Part shown: positions 6,383 to 13,210 of the stretch, piece by piece | Layout of the letters: each line of letters begins with the position of its first letter | Position numbering within the stretch: the first letter of the stretch is position 1 | IMG/VR virus record: IMGVR_UViG_3300009419_000053 | Location: 1 to 31,304 of that record | Direction: 5' to 3' (one strand) | DNA: 31,304 bases | Source of the DNA: a virus | The notes under the pieces: generated by a model | Told to the model about the DNA's origin: nothing | The model's database searches: none | The model's input: only the letters and a program-made list of their open reading frames with translations | Translations under genes and position numbers: made by a program

Positions 6383-6490
6383 TTAAAACGGTGCGTCCTG
6401 AGCGGGCGCGGGAGGGGGCAAAGGAGTCCGGCCAAACGGCCAGCCGGGCGGGGCGGTGGGCAGGCGATACCCCTGGCCGTCGGTGTGCAC
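6383..6490 (-). CDS. Possible short proline-rich ORF (35 aa)
   Basis: In the 122-base gap between two leftward genes there is an open frame from GTG 6490 to TAA 6383. A TTG at 6496 that overlaps the previous TGA is an alternative start. The product is proline-rich (PTAPPGWPFGRTPLPPPAPA) with no recognisable domain. It fills the gap neatly and shares the operon direction. The ribosome site is weak, so it may be untranslated. Confidence 0.35.
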   Translation of the reverse strand: MHTDGQGYRLPTAPPGWPFGRTPLPPPAPAQDAPF

Positions 6491-6492
6491 GG

Positions 6493-6756
6493 TCAATCCA
6501 AGCCGGTTTCGGGGGGTGCGGTGCGGAAGACGTGCGCGATGCGTTCAAAAGCGAGGGCCATTTGTTCGCGGCGTTCGGGTGACTTTGGTAGCCAGAAAGT
6601 GACGGCGCTACGGTCGTCATCGGCGGGTGGGTGGTGCAGACGCGGCGAAGAGTGCAGCACCAGCTGGGCGGCCGAGTAGGTCACCCCGGTGTTGCTGCGC
6701 TTGTGAATTTCTTGGACTTCGTCGGTCAGTTCTTGGCTGTAGACGTTGATTCGCAC
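6493..6756 (-). CDS. Conserved-type phage hypothetical protein (87 aa)
   Basis: GTG start at 6756 with GAAAGGA upstream. It begins RINVYSQELTDEVQEI and has DDDRSAVTFWLPKS in the middle. I recognise this pattern (R-I/V-N-V-Y-x-E-E-L-T-D-E ... D-D-D-R-S-A-I/V-T-F-W) from small hypothetical proteins of many tailed phages, where no function is established. The C-terminus is helical (RREQMALAFERIAHVF). It lies second in the unit from promoter copy 3. Confidence 0.8.
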   Translation of the reverse strand: MRINVYSQELTDEVQEIHKRSNTGVTYSAAQLVLHSSPRLHHPPADDDRSAVTFWLPKSPERREQMALAFERIAHVFRTAPPETGLD

Positions 6757-6781
6757 GATTCGGTTCCTTTCGGGGTTGGGC

Positions 6782-7012
6782 TTACGGGTTCAACAGGGCG
6801 TCGGCTTCGGCCTTGGTGATTTGGGTCACGACGATGCCGCCGGCCACGACGTGCGCGACGTGCGGGGTGCGCAGGCGCTGACGAAAGCGGCGGACCTTCG
6901 CAGCGGGCACCGCCTGGGCGCCGTCGGCGGTGCGTTGGGCCTGCAGCGGGTAGGCGCGCAACTGGCGTTCGGTGTAGCTGCCGTCCACCTGGGTGACAAT
7001 GCCGTAAAACAT
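6782..7012 (-). CDS. Hypothetical basic protein (76 aa)
   Basis: First gene behind promoter copy 3. The ATG at 7012 has AAAGGA about 9 bases upstream; a longer open frame would run through the promoter and the start of the large terminase gene. It has a basic middle (AAKVRRFRQRLRTPH) followed by a strand and helix (VAGGIVVTQITKAEADALL). It could be a small nucleic-acid-binding protein, but no family is recognised. Confidence 0.7.
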   Translation of the reverse strand: MFYGIVTQVDGSYTERQLRAYPLQAQRTADGAQAVPAAKVRRFRQRLRTPHVAHVVAGGIVVTQITKAEADALLNP

Positions 7013-7043
7013 GGCGGGTTTCCTTTCGTGGTGCGTTGTCGAT

Positions 7044-7078
7044 GTAGTTAATTTAACGACATTCCCCGGCCCCGTCAA
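7044..7078 (-). promoter_or_regulatory. Leftward promoter with palindromic operator, copy 3
   Basis: TTGACG (7078-7073), a 17-base spacer and TAAATT (7055-7050). The palindrome GTAGTTAATTTAACGAC at 7044-7060 has one mismatched pair. An inverted repeat GTCAAC-N5-GTTGAC (7074-7090) sits over the -35 and points toward the large terminase start at 7112. The leader then diverges and uses an AAAGGA ribosome site. Confidence 0.85.
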
Positions 7079-7111
7079 CCCCCTGTTGACGAGTCGGGCA
7101 CAATTGGCGCC

Positions 7112-8704
7112 ATGACAACAGCCGACCCCCTCGCCGACCTGGGCTTGACCGACGCCCAGGTGCTCGACGTCCTGCGGGAGGAGTGCGAAGCCTCGTTTGA
7201 ATTCTTCGCCCGCTACTTTTTCAAGGTCCGCAAGGGGTCGTCGTTCGTCTTCGCGGAACATCACCGGATCTTGTGCGACGACCTCATGGCGATGTGGCGC
7301 GGGGAGTTGCCTGGCGGCGCCACGGGGCTCATTGAAAACATGCCGCCGCGGTACTCAAAAACCGAACTGTGCGTGGTGCTGTTCGTGGCGTGGTGCTACG
7401 TCAAAAACCCCCGATGCGAGTTCATCCACCTGTCCTTTAGCCAACCGCTGGTTTACGAAAACTCCGACGCGATACGCGACCTCATGAAATCGCGGGAGTT
7501 TCGCCAGCTGTGGCCCCACATCACGTTGAAGGCGCACAAGGACGCGAAGGGGGCGTGGCAGACGGCCCAGGGCGGGACGTTCTTGGCGGCGGCCACCGGG
7601 GGCACGGTTACCGGCTTCGGCGCCGGCCGGCTTGACGAGGTGGACCCCGACACCGGCGCGTTCACGTTCTCGGGTTGCCTGCTCATTGACGACCCGTTGA
7701 AACCCGACGACGCCAGGCACGACACGATTCGCGAAGGGATCAACGGGCGGTGGGAAACCACCATTCGAAGCCGGCGCAACAGCCCGCGCACGCCGGTGTT
7801 GCTCATCATGCAGCGGATCCACCAAAAGGACTTCACCGCGCACGTCCTGGCCGACACGTCCATGGCCTGGCACCACCGCCGGTTAGCGGCGCTCATCGAC
7901 GAGGGCACGCCAAACGAGCGGGCATTGTGGCCGGCGAAACACACCGTGGCCGACCTCAAGGCCATGCGCGACCGCAAGAACGACCGCGGCCAGGCGAACC
8001 CCCTGGCGGGCGAGACGTTCGCGGGGCAGTACCAACAAGACCCCCGGCCCTCGGGCGGCGGCATTTTCCGGGAATCGTGGTGGCGCTTCTACGCCAACCG
8101 CGACGAGGTCATGGCCCGGTGCTCGGCGTTCTGGATCACGGCGGACACGGCCTACACCAAAGACGAAGCCAACGACCCGAGCGGCTTTTACTTTTGGGGC
8201 GCCGAGGGGGCGCGCCGGCTGTACCTGCTCGACCGCCTGCACGGCCGTTGGGAGTTCCCCGAAATGCTGCAGCATGCCGCGAAGTTCTGGCAGGCCCACC
8301 CCCAGGCGAAACGGTTTTACATCGAGGCCAAGGCCTCGGGCGTGTCCCTCGCCCAGGCCATGACGCGGCAACGCTCGGTCGAACAGCGCGTGCACGGCCA
8401 CAAGGTGCAATTGTGGAAACCGACGGACTACGGTTACCCCGCCGACAAGGTGGGCCGGGCCAACAAGGCGTCGTGGAACATTTTTAACGGGGACGTGTGG
8501 GCCCCGTCTGACACAATCCCGGGGTGCGAGTGGGTCGGGGCGTACATCGACGAGCATTCGGCGTTTACCGCTGACGACACCCACGCGCACGACGAAGACG
8601 TGGACGGCACCACCATGGCCGTCAGCATTTGGACTTTCCACGGTGGCGGAACGAAACATGACCAAACAGGCAACGCGGCGCCGCCGACAAGTGCGGGCGG
8701 CTAA
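7112..8704 (+). CDS. Terminase large subunit (530 aa)
   Basis: The ATP-driven DNA packaging motor and headful or site nuclease. The N-terminal ATPase has PPRYSKTE (78-85), a variant Walker A without the classical GKT/S. The Walker B is CLLIDDPLK (189-197), followed by a coupling segment RRNSPRTPVLLIMQRIHQKD (221-240). The C-terminal RNase H-like nuclease shows TADTAYTKDEANDPS (343-357) and the acidic HAHDEDVDGTT near residue 497. The ATG at 7112 begins MTTADPLADLGL, with only a poor ribosome site. It overlaps the portal gene by 47 bases in another frame. Length and motif order fit the phage terminase family with the P-P-R-x-S/G-K-T/S-E Walker A. Confidence 0.96.
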   Translation: MTTADPLADLGLTDAQVLDVLREECEASFEFFARYFFKVRKGSSFVFAEHHRILCDDLMAMWRGELPGGATGLIENMPPRYSKTELCVVLFVAWCYVKNPRCEFIHLSFSQPLVYENSDAIRDLMKSREFRQLWPHITLKAHKDAKGAWQTAQGGTFLAAATGGTVTGFGAGRLDEVDPDTGAFTFSGCLLIDDPLKPDDARHDTIREGINGRWETTIRSRRNSPRTPVLLIMQRIHQKDFTAHVLADTSMAWHHRRLAALIDEGTPNERALWPAKHTVADLKAMRDRKNDRGQANPLAGETFAGQYQQDPRPSGGGIFRESWWRFYANRDEVMARCSAFWITADTAYTKDEANDPSGFYFWGAEGARRLYLLDRLHGRWEFPEMLQHAAKFWQAHPQAKRFYIEAKASGVSLAQAMTRQRSVEQRVHGHKVQLWKPTDYGYPADKVGRANKASWNIFNGDVWAPSDTIPGCEWVGAYIDEHSAFTADDTHAHDEDVDGTTMAVSIWTFHGGGTKHDQTGNAAPPTSAGG

Positions 8705-10067
8705 CTCGGTGGCCCGGGCGTCAGGCCTGGGCGGCGAACATGACTTGGGATCCGGGCAGGCGCCTTTGTTCCAATTCATGACACCGTGGATGCAAGACAA
8801 ATTCGCCGTCCAGCTGTATCACACCGACTGGCAGGCCCGCAAAATCGTGTCCATTCCCGTGCACGACGTGTTGCGCGAGGGCTGGCGCTATGACGGCCTG
8901 AGCGAACAGCACGCGGCCGACATGCTGGCCGCAACCGAAAAACTCCGAGTGCTCGAAGTGCTCAAACAAGCCGGCCGGCTTGAACGGTTGGTGGGCGGGG
9001 CGGTGGTGTTCCTGGGCGTGGCAGACGGCACCGATGACCCGTCCAAGCCTTTGAACCTGGCCGGCGTGCAAAAAGGCGGCTTGAAGTTCTTGAACGTCAT
9101 CCCCCGGTCTTCGCTGGCGCCGCGGGACTATGACACCAACCCCCTAAGCGCCGACTACGGGCGGCCCTCGGTCTACACCGTCCGGGGTAGCCAGCACGTG
9201 CACCGATCGCGTTTCGTCGTCCTCGACGGCGACCCGTTGTTGTCCACCGATGACGCCTTGATGTCGTCCGTGTCGTTCATCCGCCGCGATGGCTTCGGCA
9301 CGTCGGTGTTGCTGCCGATCTATGACGAGCTCATGCGCGCGACCGGCACCCGCCAGGGGGCTTACCACTTGGTGCAACGTGCATCGGTCATCATCGCCCA
9401 AATGGACACCATGGACCTAGTCGGGACCAAGGAAGGCGAACGGGCAATGTCCGCAATGGCCGACATCGTCAACCAGATCAACAACTTTCGGGGCGCCGTC
9501 ATCGACCGCCAGCCGGGCGACGGCGACACGATCAGCACCATGAACGCCAGTTTCGGGAGCGTGCCCGAGTTGGTGTTGTCGTTCGTGCAAATCCTGTCGG
9601 CCGCCTCGGACATCCCCGCCACGCGGTTCCTCGGCCAGGCGCCCGGCGGCCTGAACGCGACGGGCGAAAGCGACTTGGAAAACTACTATGGCCGCTTGGA
9701 GTCCGAACAGCGCGTGACCTGGCAACCGCGGGCGATGCAGCTGGCCGAGGTGCTGGGCCGATCGGTGTTCGGTCAAGGCTTCGTGGCCGCCAACGAGCTC
9801 GCCATTGACTTCCCGCCGTTGTGGTCCCTGTCCGAGGTGGAACAGTCCAACATCCGCACCCAGGACGTCGCCAACGTCGTGTCGCTGGTGGGCGCCGGAT
9901 TGCTGGATGACGACGCCGCGTTGCGGGAGCTCGAGCAACGCGACGCCCTGTTGATCGAAGCGGCCACGATCACGCCGCCCGAACCTGAGCCCGAACCCGT
10001 GACCGATCCGGCCGCCGCCCTTGACCAGATCAACGCGGCGTTGTCGGCTCCACCTCCCGCGGCTTGA
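8658..10067 (+). CDS. Portal protein, DUF1073 type (469 aa)
   Basis: The ring at the capsid vertex through which DNA enters. The protein follows the DUF1073 pattern: FMTPWMQDKFAVQLYHTDWQARKIVSIPVHDVLREGW near the N-terminus, a middle with VQRASVIIAQMDTMDLV, and QAPGGLNATGESDLENYYGRLESEQ before the C-terminal third, a hallmark of the portal clip/stem region. The C-terminus is Pro-rich. There is no fused nuclease-like domain of the sort attached to some DUF1073 proteins. The ATG at 8658 is preferred to the GTG at 8643 because GGCGGA lies 7 bases upstream. The 3' end overlaps a convergent minus-strand gene by 38 bases. Confidence 0.93.
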   Translation: MTKQATRRRRQVRAANSVARASGLGGEHDLGSGQAPLFQFMTPWMQDKFAVQLYHTDWQARKIVSIPVHDVLREGWRYDGLSEQHAADMLAATEKLRVLEVLKQAGRLERLVGGAVVFLGVADGTDDPSKPLNLAGVQKGGLKFLNVIPRSSLAPRDYDTNPLSADYGRPSVYTVRGSQHVHRSRFVVLDGDPLLSTDDALMSSVSFIRRDGFGTSVLLPIYDELMRATGTRQGAYHLVQRASVIIAQMDTMDLVGTKEGERAMSAMADIVNQINNFRGAVIDRQPGDGDTISTMNASFGSVPELVLSFVQILSAASDIPATRFLGQAPGGLNATGESDLENYYGRLESEQRVTWQPRAMQLAEVLGRSVFGQGFVAANELAIDFPPLWSLSEVEQSNIRTQDVANVVSLVGAGLLDDDAALRELEQRDALLIEAATITPPEPEPEPVTDPAAALDQINAALSAPPPAA

Positions 10068-10356
10068 CGTAGGGCAACGAGTTGGACAAGGCCCACCACA
10101 CGCGAAGCCACCACGGCGCCAGGTGGTAGGCGTCCAACATTTCGTCGAGGCGCTCGGTGTAGTCGGCCAGCGTGCACAAGGTCTTGCGGTCCACGTTGGC
10201 GGCGGCCACCAATTCGCCGACGGCCACGGCGGTTTTCGGCGTGACGAGGTGCGCAGGCAACTGCAGGGCCGGGCGGCCCCCGATTGCCAGGCAGTAGGCC
10301 TGCAACGCGTCGTCGCGGTGGAATTCGTGCATCTTGAAAGCGGTTTTGCTGGGCAT
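10030..10356 (-). CDS. Hypothetical protein (108 aa)
   Basis: The ATG at 10356 has AGGAGA upstream, a strong site. The N-terminus (PSKTAFKMHEFHRDDALQAYCLAIGG) and a Trp-rich stretch near the C-terminus (YHLAPWWLRVWWALSNSL, about 77-94) are the notable features; the latter could be an amphipathic or membrane-associated helix. It is the last gene of the leftward unit from promoter copy 4, and its end overlaps the portal gene tail to tail. No family is recognised. Confidence 0.7.
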   Translation of the reverse strand: MPSKTAFKMHEFHRDDALQAYCLAIGGRPALQLPAHLVTPKTAVAVGELVAAANVDRKTLCTLADYTERLDEMLDAYHLAPWWLRVWWALSNSLPYVKPREVEPTTPR

Positions 10357-10383
10357 GCTTGGTTTCTCCTGTCGTTGGTTGAG

Positions 10384-10842
10384 TCAATCGGCGTAGCGCC
10401 ACGAAACAATGTCGGAGGTGTCACCGGTGACACCCCAGGCGAACGAATCCACATCGGCCGGGCCCAGGTGCTTGCCGCCGCGCAAAAACGCGATAATGCG
10501 GCGCCCGGCGTCGGGGCGGTAAGAAACCGGCCAAGGAACCCCAAACCGATGGTCAAGGGGCAAATGGTGCAGGACCCACCCGCCCGGCGGGGCGCATTCG
10601 GGCACCTGGGGCGGTTCAGGCCGCACGCCCGAGTCAAACGGCGCCAGGGCGTCGCGCCAATCGTCCGCGTGCTTCGTGAGGATCGAAAACAGCGCGTTTT
10701 TCGCCTCGGCTTGCATGCCGGTAAAGTGGCGATCCACCAACGTCGTCACGCCGGCTTTCATGGCCGCTTGCACGCGTTCGCGGCGTTCTTGGAGGGCGAC
10801 AAACGCCGCCTCCTCGGTCGGGGTCCAAGTTTCTTTCGTCAT
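10384..10842 (-). CDS. Hypothetical protein (152 aa)
   Basis: The ATG at 10842 has AAGGA about 8 bases upstream and lies 4 bases after the previous stop. The N-terminal ~70 residues are helical (TEEAAFVALQERRERVQAAMKAG..., then AEAKNALFSILTKHADDW), possibly a coiled coil. The C-terminal ~65 are rich in Trp, Pro and Gly (GGWVLHHLPLDHRFGVPWPVSYRP, then ADVDSFAWGV). No domain is recognised. Confidence 0.7.
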   Translation of the reverse strand: MTKETWTPTEEAAFVALQERRERVQAAMKAGVTTLVDRHFTGMQAEAKNALFSILTKHADDWRDALAPFDSGVRPEPPQVPECAPPGGWVLHHLPLDHRFGVPWPVSYRPDAGRRIIAFLRGGKHLGPADVDSFAWGVTGDTSDIVSWRYAD

Positions 10843-10846
10843 GGGG

Positions 10847-11158
10847 TCAGTCCTTCGGGTTGGCGAGGGCATGCACGCGCGCTTCGAACGCTTCGTGGAG
10901 CCCGTCGATTTGGGCGGCCAAGTGGGTCAAGGTTGGGTCGGTCAGGAGCTCGAGCCGTTGGCCTCGCACGCACCCCAGCATCGTCCAGTATTTGAAGCGC
11001 AAGACCTCGCAACTTTGGGCGGCCTCGGCCAGGGCTTCACGCCGTTTCTTGAGCTCGGCGCAGCGCGGGCAAAGCACCGGCGCGTAAGGGTCGGACGGTT
11101 GCACAAGCCCCGTGCACGTGGCCGCGTGGGCTTCGAGTTGTTCGGTGGTCAGTCCCAT
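10847..11158 (-). CDS. Small Cys-containing helical protein (103 aa)
   Basis: The ATG at 11158 overlaps the end of the previous gene by 10 bases. It contains HAATC (~11-15) and CPRC (~30-33), which with the preceding His could hold one zinc. A long charged helix follows (AELKKRREALAEAAQSCEVLRF). It could be a small zinc-finger or coiled-coil protein that binds DNA or a partner; function unknown. A much longer open frame exists upstream but crosses the neighbouring genes and is rejected. Confidence 0.7.
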   Translation of the reverse strand: MGLTTEQLEAHAATCTGLVQPSDPYAPVLCPRCAELKKRREALAEAAQSCEVLRFKYWTMLGCVRGQRLELLTDPTLTHLAAQIDGLHEAFEARVHALANPKD

Positions 11159-11397
11159 GGACGGAACCCCCGGAGTTCGCCGCCCTGCAGCGTGCCGAAG
11201 TCGTCCATGTGCATGCGGTCCACCGTGACGGATGCAAATTGGTTCAACTCGCCCCGACGTTCGGCATGCGTGAACAGGTCGAAAAGGGGCAACGGGCCCA
11301 ACAAAGTCATGCACACCCAGCCGGGGCCATCGCTGAGTTTGAACACCGCTTGGACGTTGTCTGCAAGGACCGTGTCCGTTGTGACCATGAGGGCCAT
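11149..11397 (-). CDS. Hypothetical protein (82 aa)
   Basis: The ATG at 11397 has AAAGGA about 6 bases upstream. The sequence alternates strands (DNVQAVFKLSD, then GWVCMTLLGPLPLF, then FASVTVDRMHMDDFG), suggesting a small beta-rich fold. Second gene in the unit from promoter copy 4. No family is recognised. Confidence 0.7.
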   Translation of the reverse strand: MALMVTTDTVLADNVQAVFKLSDGPGWVCMTLLGPLPLFDLFTHAERRGELNQFASVTVDRMHMDDFGTLQGGELRGFRPWD

Positions 11398-11441
11398 GGG
11401 GGGTTCCTTTCTGGCCGCGCTGGGCGGCCGGGGTTGAGGGG

Positions 11442-11648
11442 TTAGGCGGCGCGCACGATGGGGGCCATGCTGTAGCTACCCCAGGGCTTGACGAACTCGA
11501 CACCGTCGTGCACGCCGACGCGCAGGGTTTGACCCTTGTCGGTCTTGATCGTTTTGGCAGTGCGGGAGGCCACCACGACCGACACGACGCAATCGTGGTT
11601 GCAGACGCTGCGGGTGGTGTAGGTCTTGCCCGTTTGAAAAGTAGCCAT
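11442..11648 (-). CDS. Small conserved-type mobile-element protein (68 aa)
   Basis: First gene behind promoter copy 4. The ATG at 11648 has GGAG 8-9 bases upstream. The pattern FQTGKTYTTRSVCNHDCVVSV... RTAKTIKT ... VHDGVEFVKPWGSYSMAPIVRA resembles a small protein I know from many phages and conjugative plasmids (G-x-T-Y-x-T-R-S-I/V-C-x-x-x-C ... G-S-Y-S-M-A-P). Its function is not established. Cys16 and Cys20 (C-x3-C) could bind metal. This is the best-conserved-looking member of the leftward accessory genes and supports calling them real. Confidence 0.85.
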   Translation of the reverse strand: MATFQTGKTYTTRSVCNHDCVVSVVVASRTAKTIKTDKGQTLRVGVHDGVEFVKPWGSYSMAPIVRAA

Positions 11649-11674
11649 GTCGTGTTCTCCGGTGCGTTGTCGAT

Positions 11675-11709
11675 GTAGTTAATTTAACTACATTCCGCGC
11701 CGTTGTCAA
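11675..11709 (-). promoter_or_regulatory. Leftward promoter with palindromic operator, copy 4
   Basis: TTGACA (11709-11704), a 17-base spacer and TAAATT (11686-11681), with the perfect palindrome GTAGTTAATTTAACTAC at 11675-11691. As at copy 2, the TGA of the gene ending at 11706 lies inside the -35 hexamer. The spacer differs from copy 2 at only one or two bases, so copies 2 and 4 look recently duplicated or homogenised. Confidence 0.9.
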
Positions 11710-12044
11710 CCCCCTGCGTCAATTAGGGGTTTGGCGCTCGCGAACACCGACCGAACGCGGGCCGCGCCCAGCCGGCACACCAGCGTGTTCAAGGCGCCGA
11801 GGGCGGTGGCGACGGGCGCGTGTTCGGCGCCCCAGATCGGCAACTGTGCGGCCACGTCCGCGTCGGGAAAGTGGCAGGCCGCCGAACCGCTCGCCACGTG
11901 CGTGACGGTCCAGCCGGGGGCGTCGGACACGCGCGCATGCACGGCCAACTCGACGACGTCGCCGCCCACCGAGAATTCGAACAGCGTGGCCGACACCGGC
12001 TCAAGCCGGCCGCACGTGTGCTTGACGTGAATCAGGGATTGCAT
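11706..12044 (-). CDS. Hypothetical protein (112 aa)
   Basis: The ATG at 12044 has AAAGGA about 8 bases upstream. The N-terminal half is beta-like (LFEFSVGGDVVELAVHARV, then GWTVTHVASGSAACHF). The C-terminal half is helical (AAQLPIWGAEHAPVATALGALNTLVCRL). It is second and last in the unit from promoter copy 5, and its stop codon is built into promoter copy 4. No family is recognised. Confidence 0.7.
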   Translation of the reverse strand: MQSLIHVKHTCGRLEPVSATLFEFSVGGDVVELAVHARVSDAPGWTVTHVASGSAACHFPDADVAAQLPIWGAEHAPVATALGALNTLVCRLGAARVRSVFASAKPLIDAGG

Positions 12045-12058
12045 GGGCCGGGTTCCTT

Positions 12059-12286
12059 TCAGGCAAGGCGCAAGAACGCGTGGAGCTCGCCCGAGGCCAG
12101 GGCGGCGCGGGCTTCAGCGACAAGGGCTTGAAACGCGGCGGTCAGGCCCGACACCGTGCCGTTCTGTGCGTCTTCGGCGATCTGGCGCAAGGCCTGTTGC
12201 GCGGTGACGCCCCATTTCTTGGCGACGAACTCGACGGCCGACGAAACCACGATGCGGGCGAACTCGGCTTGGGCTTGAGCGTTCAT
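12059..12286 (-). CDS. Small helical protein (75 aa)
   Basis: First gene behind promoter copy 5. The ATG at 12286 has GAAGGA upstream. Nearly the whole protein is predicted helical (AQAEFARIVVSSAVEFVAKKWGVTAQQALRQIAEDA...). The segment VAKKWGVTAQQALRQI looks like half of a helix-turn-helix, but that is weak evidence. Alanine-rich, no Cys, no membrane segment. Confidence 0.7.
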   Translation of the reverse strand: MNAQAQAEFARIVVSSAVEFVAKKWGVTAQQALRQIAEDAQNGTVSGLTAAFQALVAEARAALASGELHAFLRLA

Positions 12287-12320
12287 GTGGCGTATCCTTC
12301 GGGGTGTTGCGTGTTGCGAT

Positions 12321-12355
12321 GTCGTTAATTTAACTACGTTTGCGCACGGTGTCAA
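12321..12355 (-). promoter_or_regulatory. Leftward promoter with palindromic operator, copy 5
   Basis: TTGACA (12355-12350), a 17-base spacer and TAAATT (12332-12327). The palindrome GTCGTTAATTTAACTAC at 12321-12337 has one mismatched pair, the mirror image of the mismatch in copy 3. Spacer and leader have diverged most here, while -35, -10 and palindrome are kept. The -35 is only 9 bases from the rightward start at 12365. Confidence 0.85.
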
Positions 12356-12364
12356 GGCCTGAAA

Positions 12365-13210
12365 ATGACTGTGTTGCTACCGGACGACGCGCGCAAGGCG
12401 CGAAAACAACGCCGCGCCCTTCGCCCGACGAAGGCCAGCCGGCGCGCGTTCGGCAACTACTACCGGGCGTTGTCCGACCAAGTCCGGTTCCTTGAAGCGC
12501 AAACGGCGAACCTGTCCGACCTCATCGCCTCGGGCGCCCAGCGGGCCGCCATCGCGCAGGCCCTGCAGGCCATGACCGCCGAGGCCAGGGAACGCGCCGC
12601 ACGGTTCGCGCCCGAAGTGGCTAACGTGTTCGTGGACGAAGTCAGCCGAACGCAGAAACAGGCCTTTGAACAGTCCGTGGCGCGGGCCCTGGGCGTGGAG
12701 TTCGCCCGGGTCATTGACGACCCGCAGACGGCCGCCGACCTGGCGTTGGCGCGCGACGCGAACGTGGCTTTGATTCGGTCCATTTCCGACGAGCACCACT
12801 TTAAAGTCGCGTCGGCCATCATGGACAACTTCGCCGGCCGCACGTCGGCCACGGGGCCGTCGCTGGTGCAACAGCTGCGCGCCATCGGGGCGCAAACAGA
12901 CAACCGCGCCAGGCTCATCGCTCGCGACCAGACCAGCAAAGTCACCGCCGCCCTGAATCAGTCGCGCCAGGCGTCCAACGGAATCGAGGAATACATTTGG
13001 CGCACGTCCAAGGATTCGCGCGTGGTGGGCAACCCCGGCGGCCTTTACCCGACGCCCTCGCGCCTGCACGGTGACCACTACCGCCGCGAAGGGAAGTTGT
13101 TTCGGTGGGACGAACCGCCCGAAGACGGCCACCCAGGCCACGCCATACAATGCCGGTGCTACGCCGAACCGGTGTTGAACCTGGCGAAACTGAAAGCGCA
13201 ATTCGTATGA
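12365..13210 (+). CDS. Head morphogenesis protein, Mu gpF-like (281 aa)
   Basis: A minor capsid protein of the Mu F / SPP1 gp7 type, a few copies of which sit near the portal. The family signature is at the C-terminus: ARLIARDQTSKVTAALNQSRQ (~178-198), then EYIWRTSKDSRV, SRLHGDHYRREGKLFRWDEPPEDGHPGHAIQCRCYAEP, with the conserved W, D-x-R-V, H, G and C-R-C. The N-terminal ~150 residues are helical and more variable. The ATG at 12365 has a weak ribosome site. Its stop overlaps the start of the protease/scaffold gene (ATGA). Confidence 0.93.
   Translation: MTVLLPDDARKARKQRRALRPTKASRRAFGNYYRALSDQVRFLEAQTANLSDLIASGAQRAAIAQALQAMTAEARERAARFAPEVANVFVDEVSRTQKQAFEQSVARALGVEFARVIDDPQTAADLALARDANVALIRSISDEHHFKVASAIMDNFAGRTSATGPSLVQQLRAIGAQTDNRARLIARDQTSKVTAALNQSRQASNGIEEYIWRTSKDSRVVGNPGGLYPTPSRLHGDHYRREGKLFRWDEPPEDGHPGHAIQCRCYAEPVLNLAKLKAQFV

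Noticed and set aside
7085-7105. TTGACG...CACAAT as a rightward promoter for the large terminase
   Set aside because: The two hexamers are only 9 bases apart, too close for a sigma-70 promoter.
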